From: JADGHX01 sp035760965
Lineage (GTDB): Bacteria > Pseudomonadota > Gammaproteobacteria > Steroidobacterales > Steroidobacteraceae
Direction of reading: 5' to 3'
DNA: 64,000 bases
Assembly: GCA_035760965.1 (NCBI GenBank)
Contig: DASTRY010000035.1
Coordinates: forward strand, 212,532 to 276,531
Of this stretch, positions 1-9,214 are shown piece after piece. The number at the start of each line of letters is the position of its first letter. The first letter of the stretch is position 1. The position numbers and the translations under genes are program-made. The notes below the pieces were generated by a model. It did not search any database, was not told the origin of the DNA, and saw only the letters and a list, made by a program, of their open reading frames with translations.

Positions 1-1933
1 CGCACGGATCTGGAGGCGACAGCGAAGCGGTGACGACTTGAGATTGATACAGCTCGTCGATTGCCGGCGCACGGAACACACTCGAGTAGTCGACGTGCAT
101 CGACCACGAAGCGCTCGACGCCCAATGCAATCCCGCATGCCACGTCGTGCGCGTGCCGAAGACGTCGAAGTCGGATAGCCGCGCACCGAGCGCGGCGTCG
201 AGCTGACCGAGCTTGCTGTCCTCGCGGATCATGGGCGCACGCATCTCGGCGTAGCCTTCCCAAGCCTTGAAGGAACCGCCGGGGATGTCCGCGACAAGTC
301 CTTCGCCCACCGCGCCTCCTTCGCGTTGCGGATCGTAGCGATACGCGCCGGACTCGCGCCGCAGCTCCGTCCCGAAAGCCCAGTCGATGGGCCCGGTCGG
401 AAGCCGTCCCCAGGGACCCTCGAATTGCAGCGTGGCGATTCGTTGGGCATTCGTGCCGTGATCGCGAAGGGCGCTGGTCATGTAAGCCAGCTGGTCGGGC
501 GTGATCGTGCCTGCGCCGCCGAAGAGGTTGATGGGAACGCAGCCCGCGATCACGGCCGCCTGCGGCACGATTCCGGTCGCGGCATCAGGTGTGCCGCATA
601 CGATTTTTCCGGTGCTGTCCGGCCCCGACGGCCCGAGGCCCGCGACGAATCGCTCGGCGATCGGCAATCCTGATTCGCGCGTTACGGCGCTGGACTGCGC
701 AGTGGACACGGTCCCTTCCCAATTCCACTCGCCGATGCGTCCGCGCGCACCGACGAGAGCGCGCCACAGAGTCACGTGCTCGCTGTAGCCGCGCTCATCG
801 AGCTCCGCCAACCGCCGCGTTCCGACGAAGACGTCTGTTCCGAACGGGTTGTAGTAGTTGCTTGCTGGTATGTAACGCGTGCCGTCCGGCAGCTCGGGAG
901 CCGCATTCAGCGGCAGCATGTAGGGCGCCGGCGCGAGTCGCTGTGCCGATTCGCGCCGGCTCAGGAGTCCTTCGCCGAAGAGCTCCACGCCCTCACGCGG
1001 CGACAGAGTGCCCGCGAGCCAGAGCGAGCCGCGCTCGTTCGGCGTCTGGAGCAGGTTGTACGGCGCGTAGTTGAAAACGTCGTCGGCACGCACGGGCCGC
1101 CAGTCTTCGGCACTCCGCCCGGAGCCTCCCGGAACGCGCGTATATCTGCCGGGATCGAGCCCGAGTGCGTTCTCGGGACCGATGATGAACCGGCCGTTTG
1201 CGATTGCGGGCGAGCCTGCCGGTACTCGTTCGCCATCCGTCGAAGCGAAGGTGATCGGCTGCGCGGAGTACGCGCGATCGGCCATCGAGACGCCTCGCTG
1301 GTGCACGTAGTCGGCGCCCAGCATCCAGTTGCCGGCGGTCAGCTCGCCGCCAACGAGCGCTTGCGCTCTCGCGATGTCGCCGTCGCCGCGATCGCTGCGT
1401 GAGAGCTGCGCGCCGGTTTCGATTCCGGTGAAGGCGGAGCGTGTGATGACATTGACGACCCCGCCGATGGCCTCCGCGCCATACACCGCGGAGCGGCCCA
1501 TCGTGAGCACCTCGACCCGCTCGACCATCGACAGCGGTATCGAATTGAGGTCGACGGACGAATCCGCCCCGACGCCGCTGTTCGGGAGCCTCCGCCCGTT
1601 CAGCAACACGAGCGTTCGTTGCGGCCCAAGGCCGCGGAGGCCGATGCGAACGGAACCGTCACCACTGTTGTTCACGTTCGTGTTCGCGGGCGCTCCGGTG
1701 TTGTGGGGCAATGTCTGAAGGATCGCGCCGAGCGAGTCGGCTCCTGCGCGGTTGAGCTCTTCGCGCGTGACGACGACGAGCGCGGCTTCCGCTTCCGTCT
1801 CGGTCTGAATGCGTGAGCCCGTCACGGTCACGCGCGGAACGGCTACCTCACCGGCGTTCTGCGCGGATGCCGCGTGCGTTGTCGCGACGAGCACAGCGAA
1901 TGCGATCCATGCCGGCGCCGCAACCCGAATCAC
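1..1933 (-). CDS. TonB-dependent receptor, 3' end beyond window
   Basis: Outer-membrane gated-channel receptor; 644 codons are visible and the C-terminal end of the barrel lies outside the window. The frame is open throughout. It starts with GTG (1931-1933), overlapping the stop of the upstream regulator as GTGA, and gives a signal peptide ending around ASAQ. The plug domain follows (about residues 35-160) with the features VTGSRI, LRGLGPQRTLVLLNGRR and SAVYGAEAIGGVVNVIT. Near the window edge the barrel motif FRAPAIDELY is read, as usual in the last third of these receptors. Substrate cannot be told from sequence; the coupled regulator and the oxidoreductases nearby suggest uptake of an organic compound. 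Family assignment is secure, substrate is unknown. Confidence 0.93.
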   Translation of the reverse strand, partial: MIRVAAPAWIAFAVLVATTHAASAQNAGEVAVPRVTVTGSRIQTETEAEAALVVVTREELNRAGADSLGAILQTLPHNTGAPANTNVNNSGDGSVRIGLRGLGPQRTLVLLNGRRLPNSGVGADSSVDLNSIPLSMVERVEVLTMGRSAVYGAEAIGGVVNVITRSAFTGIETGAQLSRSDRGDGDIARAQALVGGELTAGNWMLGADYVHQRGVSMADRAYSAQPITFASTDGERVPAGSPAIANGRFIIGPENALGLDPGRYTRVPGGSGRSAEDWRPVRADDVFNYAPYNLLQTPNERGSLWLAGTLSPREGVELFGEGLLSRRESAQRLAPAPYMLPLNAAPELPDGTRYIPASNYYNPFGTDVFVGTRRLAELDERGYSEHVTLWRALVGARGRIGEWNWEGTVSTAQSSAVTRESGLPIAERFVAGLGPSGPDSTGKIVCGTPDAATGIVPQAAVIAGCVPINLFGGAGTITPDQLAYMTSALRDHGTNAQRIATLQFEGPWGRLPTGPIDWAFGTELRRESGAYRYDPQREGGAVGEGLVADIPGGSFKAWEGYAEMRAPMIREDSKLGQLDAALGARLSDFDVFGTRTTWHAGLHWASSASWSMHVDYSSVFRAPAIDELYQSQVVTASLSPPDPC

Positions 1934-4326
1934 GGTGGGGAGGTCCGGGCCGACGCATCCTGCGGTGAGATGGGCAGCGCGCGCTCACGCTTCATTTGTG
2001 CGAACAGCTCGCGCTGACGATCGAGGTAGCGCCGCGCTTCCTCGTTCAGGGCCTTGAAGCGCGGATGGGTTCTGAGATGTTCGTACAACGGGTCTCGCTC
2101 CGACACGTACCACCATCGGTACAGCTTATGAGTACGGACGCTGATCGCGAGCTGCTCGAGCGCGCGCTCGTCGTCGCCGAGGATCGCGTACGCGGCGGCG
2201 CGCTCGCGGCTGAACCAATCCGGTACGCGACCGACGCTGTGGGTGTCGAGCAGCACCAACGTGGATTGCGCGAGCCCGCGACCCCGTTCGACTTCCCCGG
2301 CGAGGGTCAGCAGATGCGCGTACACCAGTGCGAGGCCGCGCCGCCACATCGGCAATCCGCTATCGCGCAGCGCGTACGCGTTTTCGAGGGTTTTGAGGGC
2401 GGGTGCGAAGTTGCCGGTTGCGATGGCCTCGTCGCGCAATGCTTCCGCGTCGGGGGCACCCGGGCCGCCGTCCTCCCATTCCTCTGTCGAGATGTCTCGC
2501 AGCAGGGCGGCGGCGCCGTGCCGATCGCCGCGAAACTGCGCCAACGGAACCCGGGCCTGCGGTGGCGCTTCGCCGAGCACGGCTGCCGCAGCCGCGGGCT
2601 CGCCGAGCTCGAGATAGATATCTCGCGCCAGTATCCGCGCGTTCATCGCCTTGGTATCCGCTGCGAGCAGGCGTTCGACGAGCTGGGCGGCATCGGCGAA
2701 TTCCCCGCTGTACTCGTAGCGCGAGCTGGCGAGCTGAAAGAGCGCGGTTGGCAAGCCCGGTTTGAGGGCGAGCGCCTCACGCACGAGGCGGTCGTGCTCG
2801 GCCACGTCACTGCGCAGGATCATGACGAAGAAGGCCTGACGCAGATACAACTCGGGCGTCATCGGATCGATCTGGATTGCACGATTGATCGTGTCGATGG
2901 CTTCGCCCGCACGCGACTGGCCCCACAGGAAATTGGCGAACTGCGCGTAGCCGGCTCCGTAGTTGGGCGCGAGCTCGAGCCCTTTGCGATACAGCGCTTC
3001 GGCCTGCGCCGGATCGCGGGATGAGCGCGCGCGCTCGATCCAGGCTTCACCCAGCGCGGGATTCAGCTCGAGGGCGCGCGCGAACGCCTGCTCCATCTGC
3101 GTCTCGATTTCGGGCGGCCGCGGCTGACTCGGGTCGCCTTGCAGGCGCAGAGCCTGGCCGAGCGCGAGGTACGCGCGCGCGAAGCCCTGATCGAGAATCG
3201 TCGCGCGTCGAAAGAGCTCCACCGCGTGTCTCGCGTCATCCGGTGCGCCGCTGGCCAGTAACCGCTGGCCGCGAATATAGACTTGATAGGCATCCAGACT
3301 GATCTGGGTCGCCGCGCCACCGTCGCTGTTTGCAGGCTCGGCTTCCGCGCCGAGGCGCGAGGCGACACTCCGCACGACGTCGTCGCGAAGGGAAGCGATG
3401 TCCGACAACGGGCGCTGGAGGCTTGCCGACCAGAGCTGGCGCCGCATCTCGGCATCGATCAGCTGAACGTCCACGTGCACGCGTTCGCGGATGCGTTCCG
3501 CGCCTCCTTGCAGCAGAAATCGCGCATGCAGCTTGCGACCGAGGGCGCGAATGTCGCCTCCCGAGGGACCTTCCGGGACGGTCGTCGAGCTCGCCGCTAC
3601 CACGGTGAGCCCCTTCAGGGCGGCGAGGCGATTGCGGATGATGTCCGTGACGCTCTGGGCGACCAGTACGCCCGCCTCGTCACTTCCGGTGGTGCGCAAG
3701 GGCAGCACGGCGACCGTTCGGGACTCCGGCGCGATCAGCGAAGGCAGCGCGCCCATCGAGGGACTGCGAGAGAGCCAGACGAACAGCCCGCCGACCAGCA
3801 GCAGAGCGAGGGCGGCCGCGCCCATATAAATGAGTCGCGTTCGGCGCAGCCTCGGTGGATTTGCAGTCGGCTGCGCGCCGGCTGGAGGTTCTGTCGCGGC
3901 CCTCGGGCGTTCCTCAGGCGGGGGCGCTGCGCCGGCTTTTGGGCCTTCTGCGGCCGGCAGTGGCGGGCTCGCTCTGGTGACCGGCTGCGCGGGTTCGGTC
4001 GCAGGCGGCTCGATATTGCCAATGAAGCGGTAGCCCTTCCGCGGCACCGTCTCGATGTAGCGGGGCGTTTCGGCTTCATCCTGAAGCGCAACCCGCAGCT
4101 TGCGCACTGCCGAGTTCAGCCCGGTGTCGAAATCCACCACCCCCTTGGGCCAGAGTCGTGCGATCAGCTGCTCACGAGTGACGAGCTCGCCGGGGTGTTC
4201 GAGCAATTCGAGCAGAATTTGTAAAGGCTGATCCTGCAAGCGCAGCTTGCGGCCGTCTTTGCTGAGCTCGCCGATGTCGAGGCGCAGCTCCCAGCCATCG
4301 AAGCGGGCAATCCGAGACTGTTGCAT
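1930..4326 (-). CDS. CadC-like membrane transcription regulator with TPR repeats
   Basis: A 798-residue one-component regulator. Residues 1-105 form an OmpR/PhoB-type winged helix (VTREQLIARLWP, LNSAVRKLRVAL, YIETVPRKGYRFIG). A proline-rich linker leads to one membrane segment (about 166-186), then a periplasmic TolB/FlgO-like domain (SRTVAVLPL onward) and several TPR units up to the C terminus. The order DNA-binding, membrane, sensor is that of CadC. The stop overlaps the GTG of the TonB receptor by 4 bases, so both are translated from one message and the regulator very probably controls that receptor. The 227 bases upstream separate it from a divergent UrcA gene. The ligand is unknown. Confidence 0.9.
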   Translation of the reverse strand: MQQSRIARFDGWELRLDIGELSKDGRKLRLQDQPLQILLELLEHPGELVTREQLIARLWPKGVVDFDTGLNSAVRKLRVALQDEAETPRYIETVPRKGYRFIGNIEPPATEPAQPVTRASPPLPAAEGPKAGAAPPPEERPRAATEPPAGAQPTANPPRLRRTRLIYMGAAALALLLVGGLFVWLSRSPSMGALPSLIAPESRTVAVLPLRTTGSDEAGVLVAQSVTDIIRNRLAALKGLTVVAASSTTVPEGPSGGDIRALGRKLHARFLLQGGAERIRERVHVDVQLIDAEMRRQLWSASLQRPLSDIASLRDDVVRSVASRLGAEAEPANSDGGAATQISLDAYQVYIRGQRLLASGAPDDARHAVELFRRATILDQGFARAYLALGQALRLQGDPSQPRPPEIETQMEQAFARALELNPALGEAWIERARSSRDPAQAEALYRKGLELAPNYGAGYAQFANFLWGQSRAGEAIDTINRAIQIDPMTPELYLRQAFFVMILRSDVAEHDRLVREALALKPGLPTALFQLASSRYEYSGEFADAAQLVERLLAADTKAMNARILARDIYLELGEPAAAAAVLGEAPPQARVPLAQFRGDRHGAAALLRDISTEEWEDGGPGAPDAEALRDEAIATGNFAPALKTLENAYALRDSGLPMWRRGLALVYAHLLTLAGEVERGRGLAQSTLVLLDTHSVGRVPDWFSRERAAAYAILGDDERALEQLAISVRTHKLYRWWYVSERDPLYEHLRTHPRFKALNEEARRYLDRQRELFAQMKRERALPISPQDASARTSPP

Positions 4327-4553
4327 TCGCGGCGAAAAGCCCCCGAGGGGCGGCGCGCAGCCGCTCCCGTTGCTGTTCTTCTGTTAAAGGTTGGACCGTC
4401 GGCTCTGATCAGATACGGATCATACCGAAACCAGAGATAAACAAGCTCCGGACCATGGAGCCTCCGGGTAGCGCGGCCCACTGTGCAGCCCGCAGACGCG
4501 CCGCTTCAGCGGCCGACCTGCGACGTCTAGCACCCGCTACACAGGAGAATGCC

Positions 4554-4907
4554 ATGAAGTTCGTTACCGCCTTCGCGAGCGCCACCTTGCTCGCCCTCGT
4601 TGCGAGTCACCCTGCCGCGGCGGCCGATCCGGCCGGGGAAGCGCGATCCATCGTGGTGCAGTTCGCGGATCTCAACCTGGACACACGCGCGGGCGCGGCG
4701 CACCTGTTGCGCCGGATCCGGAATGCCGCGGAGCGGGTCTGCGCGAACCCGGACCGGTCCCTCGAGAAGCGGATGCAGGAAAAGGCCTGCATCAAATTCG
4801 CGATCTCCAACGCGGTCGCCACGGTCGACCGGCCGATGGTCTCGCAGTACGTCATAGCCCGATCGGGGGCGCAGGAACCCGCTCATGACGAGGTTCCGCA
4901 CCCGTAG
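4554..4907 (+). CDS. UrcA family secreted protein
   Basis: A small exported protein of 117 residues. ATG 4554 is preceded by AGGAGA at a good distance; an upstream in-frame ATG at 4455 would spoil the signal peptide. Residues 1-23 are a cleavable signal (MKFVTAFASATLLALV, then AAA). The mature part has the UrcA pattern: VQFADLNLDTRAGAAHL, one cysteine in RVCANP, another in KACIKFA, and a final AVATVDRP segment. The two cysteines probably form a disulfide. UrcA proteins are common in sphingomonads, Caulobacter and Xanthomonadales relatives; function unknown. A second member is at 36762. Confidence 0.88.
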   Translation: MKFVTAFASATLLALVASHPAAAADPAGEARSIVVQFADLNLDTRAGAAHLLRRIRNAAERVCANPDRSLEKRMQEKACIKFAISNAVATVDRPMVSQYVIARSGAQEPAHDEVPHP

Positions 4908-4949
4908 TGCCGGCACGTGATGGCCCACTCCCACATCGAGAGATCACCG

Positions 4950-5402
4950 ATGAAGTGTTTCACATTCGTTCTGTCCGTCTCTGCCGCCGTTCTCGGCGTC
5001 GTGGCAAGCGCCGAGGCTCACCACTCCTATGCGATGTTCGACCACTCACGCACAGAAACCGTCGAAGGCACCGTCGCCAAGCTCGAGTGGATCAACCCGC
5101 ACGTCTACGTGTGGGTGTACGTGAAGAAGAAGGAGGGCACCGGGTATGACCTCTTCGGATTCGAGAACGGCCCGGTGTCGATGATGGCTCGCGTAGGGTG
5201 GACGAAAGATTCGCTCAAGCCCGGCGAGAAAGTGAGCGTGCAGTTCTTCCCGCTGCAGGATGGGCGCACCGGCGGTTACTTCATCAAGGCGATCCGGGCC
5301 GATGGCGAGCTTCTGATCGGCGACACCCACGCACCGGGTGTCGCCGCGGCCATCGGCAAGGAAACGCTCGAAAAAACGCAAGCCGCAGGAGCGAAGCAAT
5401 GA
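4950..5402 (+). CDS. DUF6152 family exported protein
   Basis: A 150-residue periplasmic protein. ATG 4950 gives a clean signal peptide ending in AEA just before the family hallmark HHSYAMFD; the longer start at 4917 adds a charged leader and is less likely. Then come EGTVAKLEWINPHVYVWV and KPGEKVSVQFFPL, an OB-like beta-rich core. It has the same HHS-(Y/F)-AMFD and W-x-NPH signatures as the protein at 52426. Its stop overlaps the next start (ATGA), linking it to the unnamed exported protein at 5399; the same pairing recurs at 52-54 kb. Molecular function is not known. Confidence 0.87.
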   Translation: MKCFTFVLSVSAAVLGVVASAEAHHSYAMFDHSRTETVEGTVAKLEWINPHVYVWVYVKKKEGTGYDLFGFENGPVSMMARVGWTKDSLKPGEKVSVQFFPLQDGRTGGYFIKAIRADGELLIGDTHAPGVAAAIGKETLEKTQAAGAKQ

Positions 5403-6208
5403 TGCCACGCTCACTGCGACTGCGCGTTCCGCTCGCCGTGATTGGCACACTGGTCATGACGTCGCCGGTCATTTCGGCCGGCGGAAGTGCCGGTGCTTCA
5501 TACCGCGCGCTGGAGAAGCTTCCGGACTTCAGCGGCTGGTGGTATCTGCAGCTCGCGCCCGACGAGACTCCGGCCCGCTATTACGCGGGTGCCTCCTTTC
5601 GCGCCGAAATCGCGGCAAAGTTGGCGGCCGCCGGCCCGGACCCGCGGCAAGGCGACGGCCCGGCGTTGAAGGCTTTGCAGTGTCGGCCACCGATGTTCAT
5701 CGGTCTGAACGGCGGGTTCGCCGAGGATATCGAGTTCCTGTTCACGCCCGGTCGCGTCACGCTGCTCAATGAGAGCGGCCTCGTGCGGCGGATCTACACC
5801 GACGGCACGCTGCCGGACGAGGCCGAGCGAACGAACGCGGGAATCTCGACGGGACACTGGGAAGGTCGCACCCTCGTCGTCGAGACGCACGCGCTGAATC
5901 CGACCGCGCGCATCGGCCCGAACTGGCCGGGCATGCCCACCATCGGTCACCACGTCCGCGTGTTCGAGCGCATGTCGCTGAAGGATGCCGACACGCTCGA
6001 GATCGTCATGCGGCTCGATGCGCCCGAGGCGCTCACCGAGCCGTTCACGACCACCTTCGTGTATCAGCGCGATCACGGTCACCGCTTCCACGAGCAGAGC
6101 GATTGCGTGGACGAGGATCGGGCGATCGATCCCGGCTCCGGCTCGCAGCGCTTCGATCTGTCACCGCCGGCGGATCTGCCGCCGCCGCCGAGCAGTGGCG
6201 CATCGTAA
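5399..6208 (+). CDS. Unnamed exported protein, partner of DUF6152
   Basis: A 269-residue protein starting at ATGATG (5399 or 5402, both in frame), 4-base overlap with the DUF6152 gene. An N-terminal signal (LRLRVPLAVIGTLV, then SAGG) is followed by DFSGWW. The core has LKALQCRPPMF, FTPGRVTLLNE, then STGHWEGRTLVVETHAL and RVFERM. The block G-x-W-(E/D)-G-x-x-LVVE is shared with the proteins at 52848 and 53636, which also sit beside DUF6152, so the three are homologues. The C terminus is low-complexity (PPADLPPPPSS). I do not know a named family or activity. It lies between a TonB system and a flavin oxidase, which suggests a role in handling an extracytoplasmic compound. Confidence 0.8.
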   Translation: MMPRSLRLRVPLAVIGTLVMTSPVISAGGSAGASYRALEKLPDFSGWWYLQLAPDETPARYYAGASFRAEIAAKLAAAGPDPRQGDGPALKALQCRPPMFIGLNGGFAEDIEFLFTPGRVTLLNESGLVRRIYTDGTLPDEAERTNAGISTGHWEGRTLVVETHALNPTARIGPNWPGMPTIGHHVRVFERMSLKDADTLEIVMRLDAPEALTEPFTTTFVYQRDHGHRFHEQSDCVDEDRAIDPGSGSQRFDLSPPADLPPPPSSGAS

Positions 6209-6260
6209 GCAACGTGCCGCGCGTTCACCTCAATCCTTTCATCCATTCGACGAGGTCAGC

Positions 6261-7778
6261 ATGCTCCTGAACAGAAGAAAATTCGTGCGCTCGCTGGCAG
6301 CGGCCACGGTGGCCTTACCGGCAGCGAAATTGTGGGCCAACGCGGGATTCGGGGCGTCCGTACCCGCCGTGACGGGCGCAGGGAAGGCGACCACACTCGC
6401 GGCTTCGGACATTGACGATCTGCGCCGCAGCCTGCGCGGCCAGTTACTGCTCGCGCAGGATCGGGGCTACGACAGTGCGCGCCGGCTGTGGAATCCGATG
6501 TTCGACCGGCATCCCGCCCTCATCGCTCGATGCGCAGGAACGGAGGATGTCGTGCAGGCGGTGAAGTTTGCGCGAGCCCACGATCTGCTCACGGCAGTTC
6601 GTGGCGGCGGCCACAGCCTCTCCGGACAGTCGGCCTGCGACAACGGGCTGATGATCGACCTGTCTCCAATGCGAGACGTCCGGATCGACGCGCAGCGCAA
6701 GCTCGGTCGCGCGCAGGGCGGTGCGCTGCTCGGCGATCTCGACCGACAGACGCAGGCGGTGGGCCTCGTCACGACGCTGGGCACGGCCACCGATACCGGC
6801 ATCGCCGGGCTGACCTTGGGCGGCGGGATGGGCCGGCTCATGCGCAAGCACGGGCTCGCGTGCGACAACCTGCGATCGGTGGAAATCGTGACGGCCGACG
6901 GCAAGGTTCTGCGCGCGGGCGCGAGCGACAATGCGGACCTGTTCTGGGCGGTGCGCGGCGGTGGCGGCAACTTCGGCGTCGTCACGTCCTTCGAGTACCA
7001 GTTGCATCCGCTGCAGGACAAGGTGCTCGACGGAGTCCGCGTCTATTCCTACGACAAGGCGGTCAGCGTGATCGAGGCCGTGAATGATCTCGGCCGGCGA
7101 GCGCCAGATGAACTGTTGCTGGCGGCGGTGCTCGTGAACAACCCACCCAGCTCGCCGCGACCGGGCCGCATCGCGCTGGTGGGCGTGACCTATCTGGGTG
7201 ACCCCTCCGAAGGTGCGCGCTTGCTCGAGCCGCTGAACAAGCTCGGGCCGCCGCTGGCGGACGAAGTGTCGGCCAAGACGTACCTCGAAGCGCAGGGTGC
7301 GGCGACGTCGGAAGCGCCCGTCGCCGTTCCCGTGGTGACGCGCAGCGCTCCGTCGTACACGAAGACGGGCTTCACTGGTGCGCCCTCCACGCCGTTCTGC
7401 GATGAGCTCGTCCGGCACTTCGCCGCACTTCCGGAATCGGTGGAGGCGATCTGCGTTTACGGGCAGGTTGGAGGCGCCGTCAGTCGTGTCGCGCCGGATG
7501 CGACGGCCTACTGGAACCGCATGGCGGACTACGATCTCTTGATCATGGGCACTTGGACGGATCGATCGCAGGATCAAGACCACATCAAGGCGCTGCGCGG
7601 TTTCTGGAGCGGTGTGGAGCGGTTCACGCAAGGCTTCTACGTCAACTCCGAGCCTGGCGCCGACGATGCGCGCATCCGTGCGACCTACGGCGACAACTAT
7701 CTGCGCCTGCGGGAGCTGAAGCGCAAGTACGATCCGGGCAATCTCTTCCGGCTCAATGCGAACATCAAGCCGGCGTGA
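6261..7778 (+). CDS. FAD-dependent oxidoreductase, BBE (berberine bridge) family
   Basis: A 505-residue oxidase. ATG 6261 opens a signal with a twin-arginine-like start (NRRKFVRSLAAATVA), so the folded flavoprotein is probably exported by Tat. The FAD-binding PCMH domain covers about residues 85-260: the segment VRGGGHSLSGQS contains His118 at the position that carries FAD covalently in this family, and TLGGGMGRL and RGGGGNFGVV are further FAD contacts. The second covalent site, a cysteine before the LGGG loop in bicovalent members, is absent here (TTLGTATDTG), so single-site attachment is expected. The C terminus has the BBE segment YGDNYLRLRELKRKYDPGNLF. Substrates of relatives are sugars, alcohols or phenolics; the substrate here is not predictable. 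Confidence 0.9.
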   Translation: MLLNRRKFVRSLAAATVALPAAKLWANAGFGASVPAVTGAGKATTLAASDIDDLRRSLRGQLLLAQDRGYDSARRLWNPMFDRHPALIARCAGTEDVVQAVKFARAHDLLTAVRGGGHSLSGQSACDNGLMIDLSPMRDVRIDAQRKLGRAQGGALLGDLDRQTQAVGLVTTLGTATDTGIAGLTLGGGMGRLMRKHGLACDNLRSVEIVTADGKVLRAGASDNADLFWAVRGGGGNFGVVTSFEYQLHPLQDKVLDGVRVYSYDKAVSVIEAVNDLGRRAPDELLLAAVLVNNPPSSPRPGRIALVGVTYLGDPSEGARLLEPLNKLGPPLADEVSAKTYLEAQGAATSEAPVAVPVVTRSAPSYTKTGFTGAPSTPFCDELVRHFAALPESVEAICVYGQVGGAVSRVAPDATAYWNRMADYDLLIMGTWTDRSQDQDHIKALRGFWSGVERFTQGFYVNSEPGADDARIRATYGDNYLRLRELKRKYDPGNLFRLNANIKPA

Positions 7779-8104
7779 TGTGAAATCCCTCCGCGCCTGA
7801 GGTGTCCGCTTTTCCGCGAAGCCGCTCTACCTGCGGTATCTGACTGAGCGCGAGCGCATCCCCGCGAACGGATGCGCCGCGTTCAGAGGCCGTCGTGACG
7901 CCCATTCATCGGGCTCGGTGCGCAAGTCTGCGGCCGAACCGGCGACGAATGCGTACGGAGAGCGGATAATGGTCGATGGGGTGGCCGGCACGATGATGAA
8001 GACCATCGATCGCCTTTCCATGGCGGACAGCGGTCATTTCATAAAGTACGACGGCAGCCGGCTTGCGTGGTGAGCGAGCGGACAGACGAGTAGAGGGGGA
8101 AACG
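7779..8104. other. Intergenic stretch, 326 bases
   Basis: No convincing gene. It holds one hairpin (7854-7877) after the flavin oxidase and the ribosome-binding site (GAGGGGG) of the next gene at its right end. A 64-codon minus-strand frame here has no family features and was not accepted. Confidence 0.5.
7854..7877 (+). terminator. Hairpin after the flavin oxidase
   Basis: A perfect 8-base inverted repeat, GCGCATCC and GGATGCGC, with an 8-base loop lies 76 bases after the stop. There is no T-run, so if it ends transcription it is not a standard intrinsic terminator. Confidence 0.35.
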
Positions 8105-9076
8105 ATGAGAGTGCTTTTGCATATATCGATGCTGCTGGTCGCGGGGGTCTTACCGGCAACGTCGATGGCTGCCGAGAGATCCTGCGATAGAGCGTGTTTA
8201 CAGCAGCTGGCCGAGCGCTACATGCGTGCGGTCGCGACACATGATGTGCAGGCCGCGTCGCTCATGCCGGGCTACCGGCAGACGGAGAACACCAAGGTTA
8301 CGCGCGAAGGGACCGGCGTCTGGAAGATCGTGACCGGCGTCGACAGCAACCCGCGCTTGTATCTGGATCCGATCAACGGCCAGGCGCTGTGGTTCGGCAC
8401 CATCGACACCACGCTCCGCAAGCAGCCGGAAGTGACGATGGTGCGTCTGAAGGTCATCGATCGCCAGATCGCCGAGGCGGAGTGGTTCATGAGCGGCCCC
8501 GGGCTCGGCAGCATGCGCGGTCCCGCACAACCGGATGGCAAGAACCAGGTGCTTGCGGATCCGGCCTATCTGCAGGCGAACAAGCCGGAGCCACGGGTGA
8601 TCCCGGTTGCGAAGCGTCTCTCGCGCGCCGCGCTCGAGGGCATCGCCAATTCGTACTTCGATGGACTCACGCAGAAAGACGGGAGCATCGTTCTGGCGCA
8701 CCCGAACTGCTTCCGTGTGGAGAACGGCACCCTCGTCACGGGTCGCCCCTTGGAACCGGGCGGAACGGATGGCTACCAGGGCAAGACGAATTGCACGTCG
8801 CGCTACGATCAGTTCGATATGTCACTGGTGGCGAACAGGCGCTTCTTTGCCATCGACGAAGAGCAGCAGGTGGTTGCAACCAGCGCCATCTTCATGCGCA
8901 CGGCCAACTCGTCTTTCCGGCGCTGCGTTTTCCACGAGATCTTCTACATCGACGACGGACGCATCTCGAAGATCTATTCGGTCATCTACTATCCGCCGCC
9001 GAGCGATCCGGTGCCGAACTGGCCGCCGTATCAAGGCAATTTCCCGCTGCCGCCGAGCTTCGGAGAAACGAGTTGA
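8105..9076 (+). CDS. Secreted protein of unknown function (homologue of 9215)
   Basis: A 323-residue exported protein. ATG 8105 follows GAGGGGGAAACG and opens a signal peptide ending at SMAAE. The mature protein begins with SCDRACLQQLAERYMRAVATHD, a two-cysteine helix followed by a fold that looks SnoaL/NTF2-like; it resembles DUF8021-type proteins, though that is from memory of the pattern. The second half repeats a related layout (AALEGIANSYFDGL, later RYDQFDMSLVANRRFFAIDEE). The neighbour on the other strand (9215-10111) opens with SCDRECLRSLI and shares the same layout, so the two are paralogues arranged tail to tail. No enzyme motif is evident. Confidence 0.8.
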   Translation: MRVLLHISMLLVAGVLPATSMAAERSCDRACLQQLAERYMRAVATHDVQAASLMPGYRQTENTKVTREGTGVWKIVTGVDSNPRLYLDPINGQALWFGTIDTTLRKQPEVTMVRLKVIDRQIAEAEWFMSGPGLGSMRGPAQPDGKNQVLADPAYLQANKPEPRVIPVAKRLSRAALEGIANSYFDGLTQKDGSIVLAHPNCFRVENGTLVTGRPLEPGGTDGYQGKTNCTSRYDQFDMSLVANRRFFAIDEEQQVVATSAIFMRTANSSFRRCVFHEIFYIDDGRISKIYSVIYYPPPSDPVPNWPPYQGNFPLPPSFGETS

Positions 9077-9130
9077 TGTGAGACTGGATGATCCATCGCA
9101 CGACCCGGTGTGAGTCGGGCGCTCGGGGAT

Positions 9131-9144
9131 CGGGCGTTCGCCCG
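9131..9144. terminator. Small GC hairpin between convergent genes
   Basis: The 14-base inverted repeat CGGGCGTTCGCCCG lies between two genes that converge (9076 and 9215). A second, weaker pairing GGGAGC/GCTCCC follows at about 9161-9181. Neither has a T-run; a shared terminator role is only inferred. Confidence 0.3.
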
Positions 9145-9214
9145 ACGGAGAATGTGCGACGGGAGCATGGCGGACGCTCCCGCGCCGGCGGTCGATAGGG
9201 TGGGCGGCTTTCGC

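Noticed and set aside
7827..8021. 64-codon minus-strand frame between the flavin oxidase and the secreted protein
   Set aside because: No signal, motif or ribosome-binding site; arginine/serine-rich as other chance frames.
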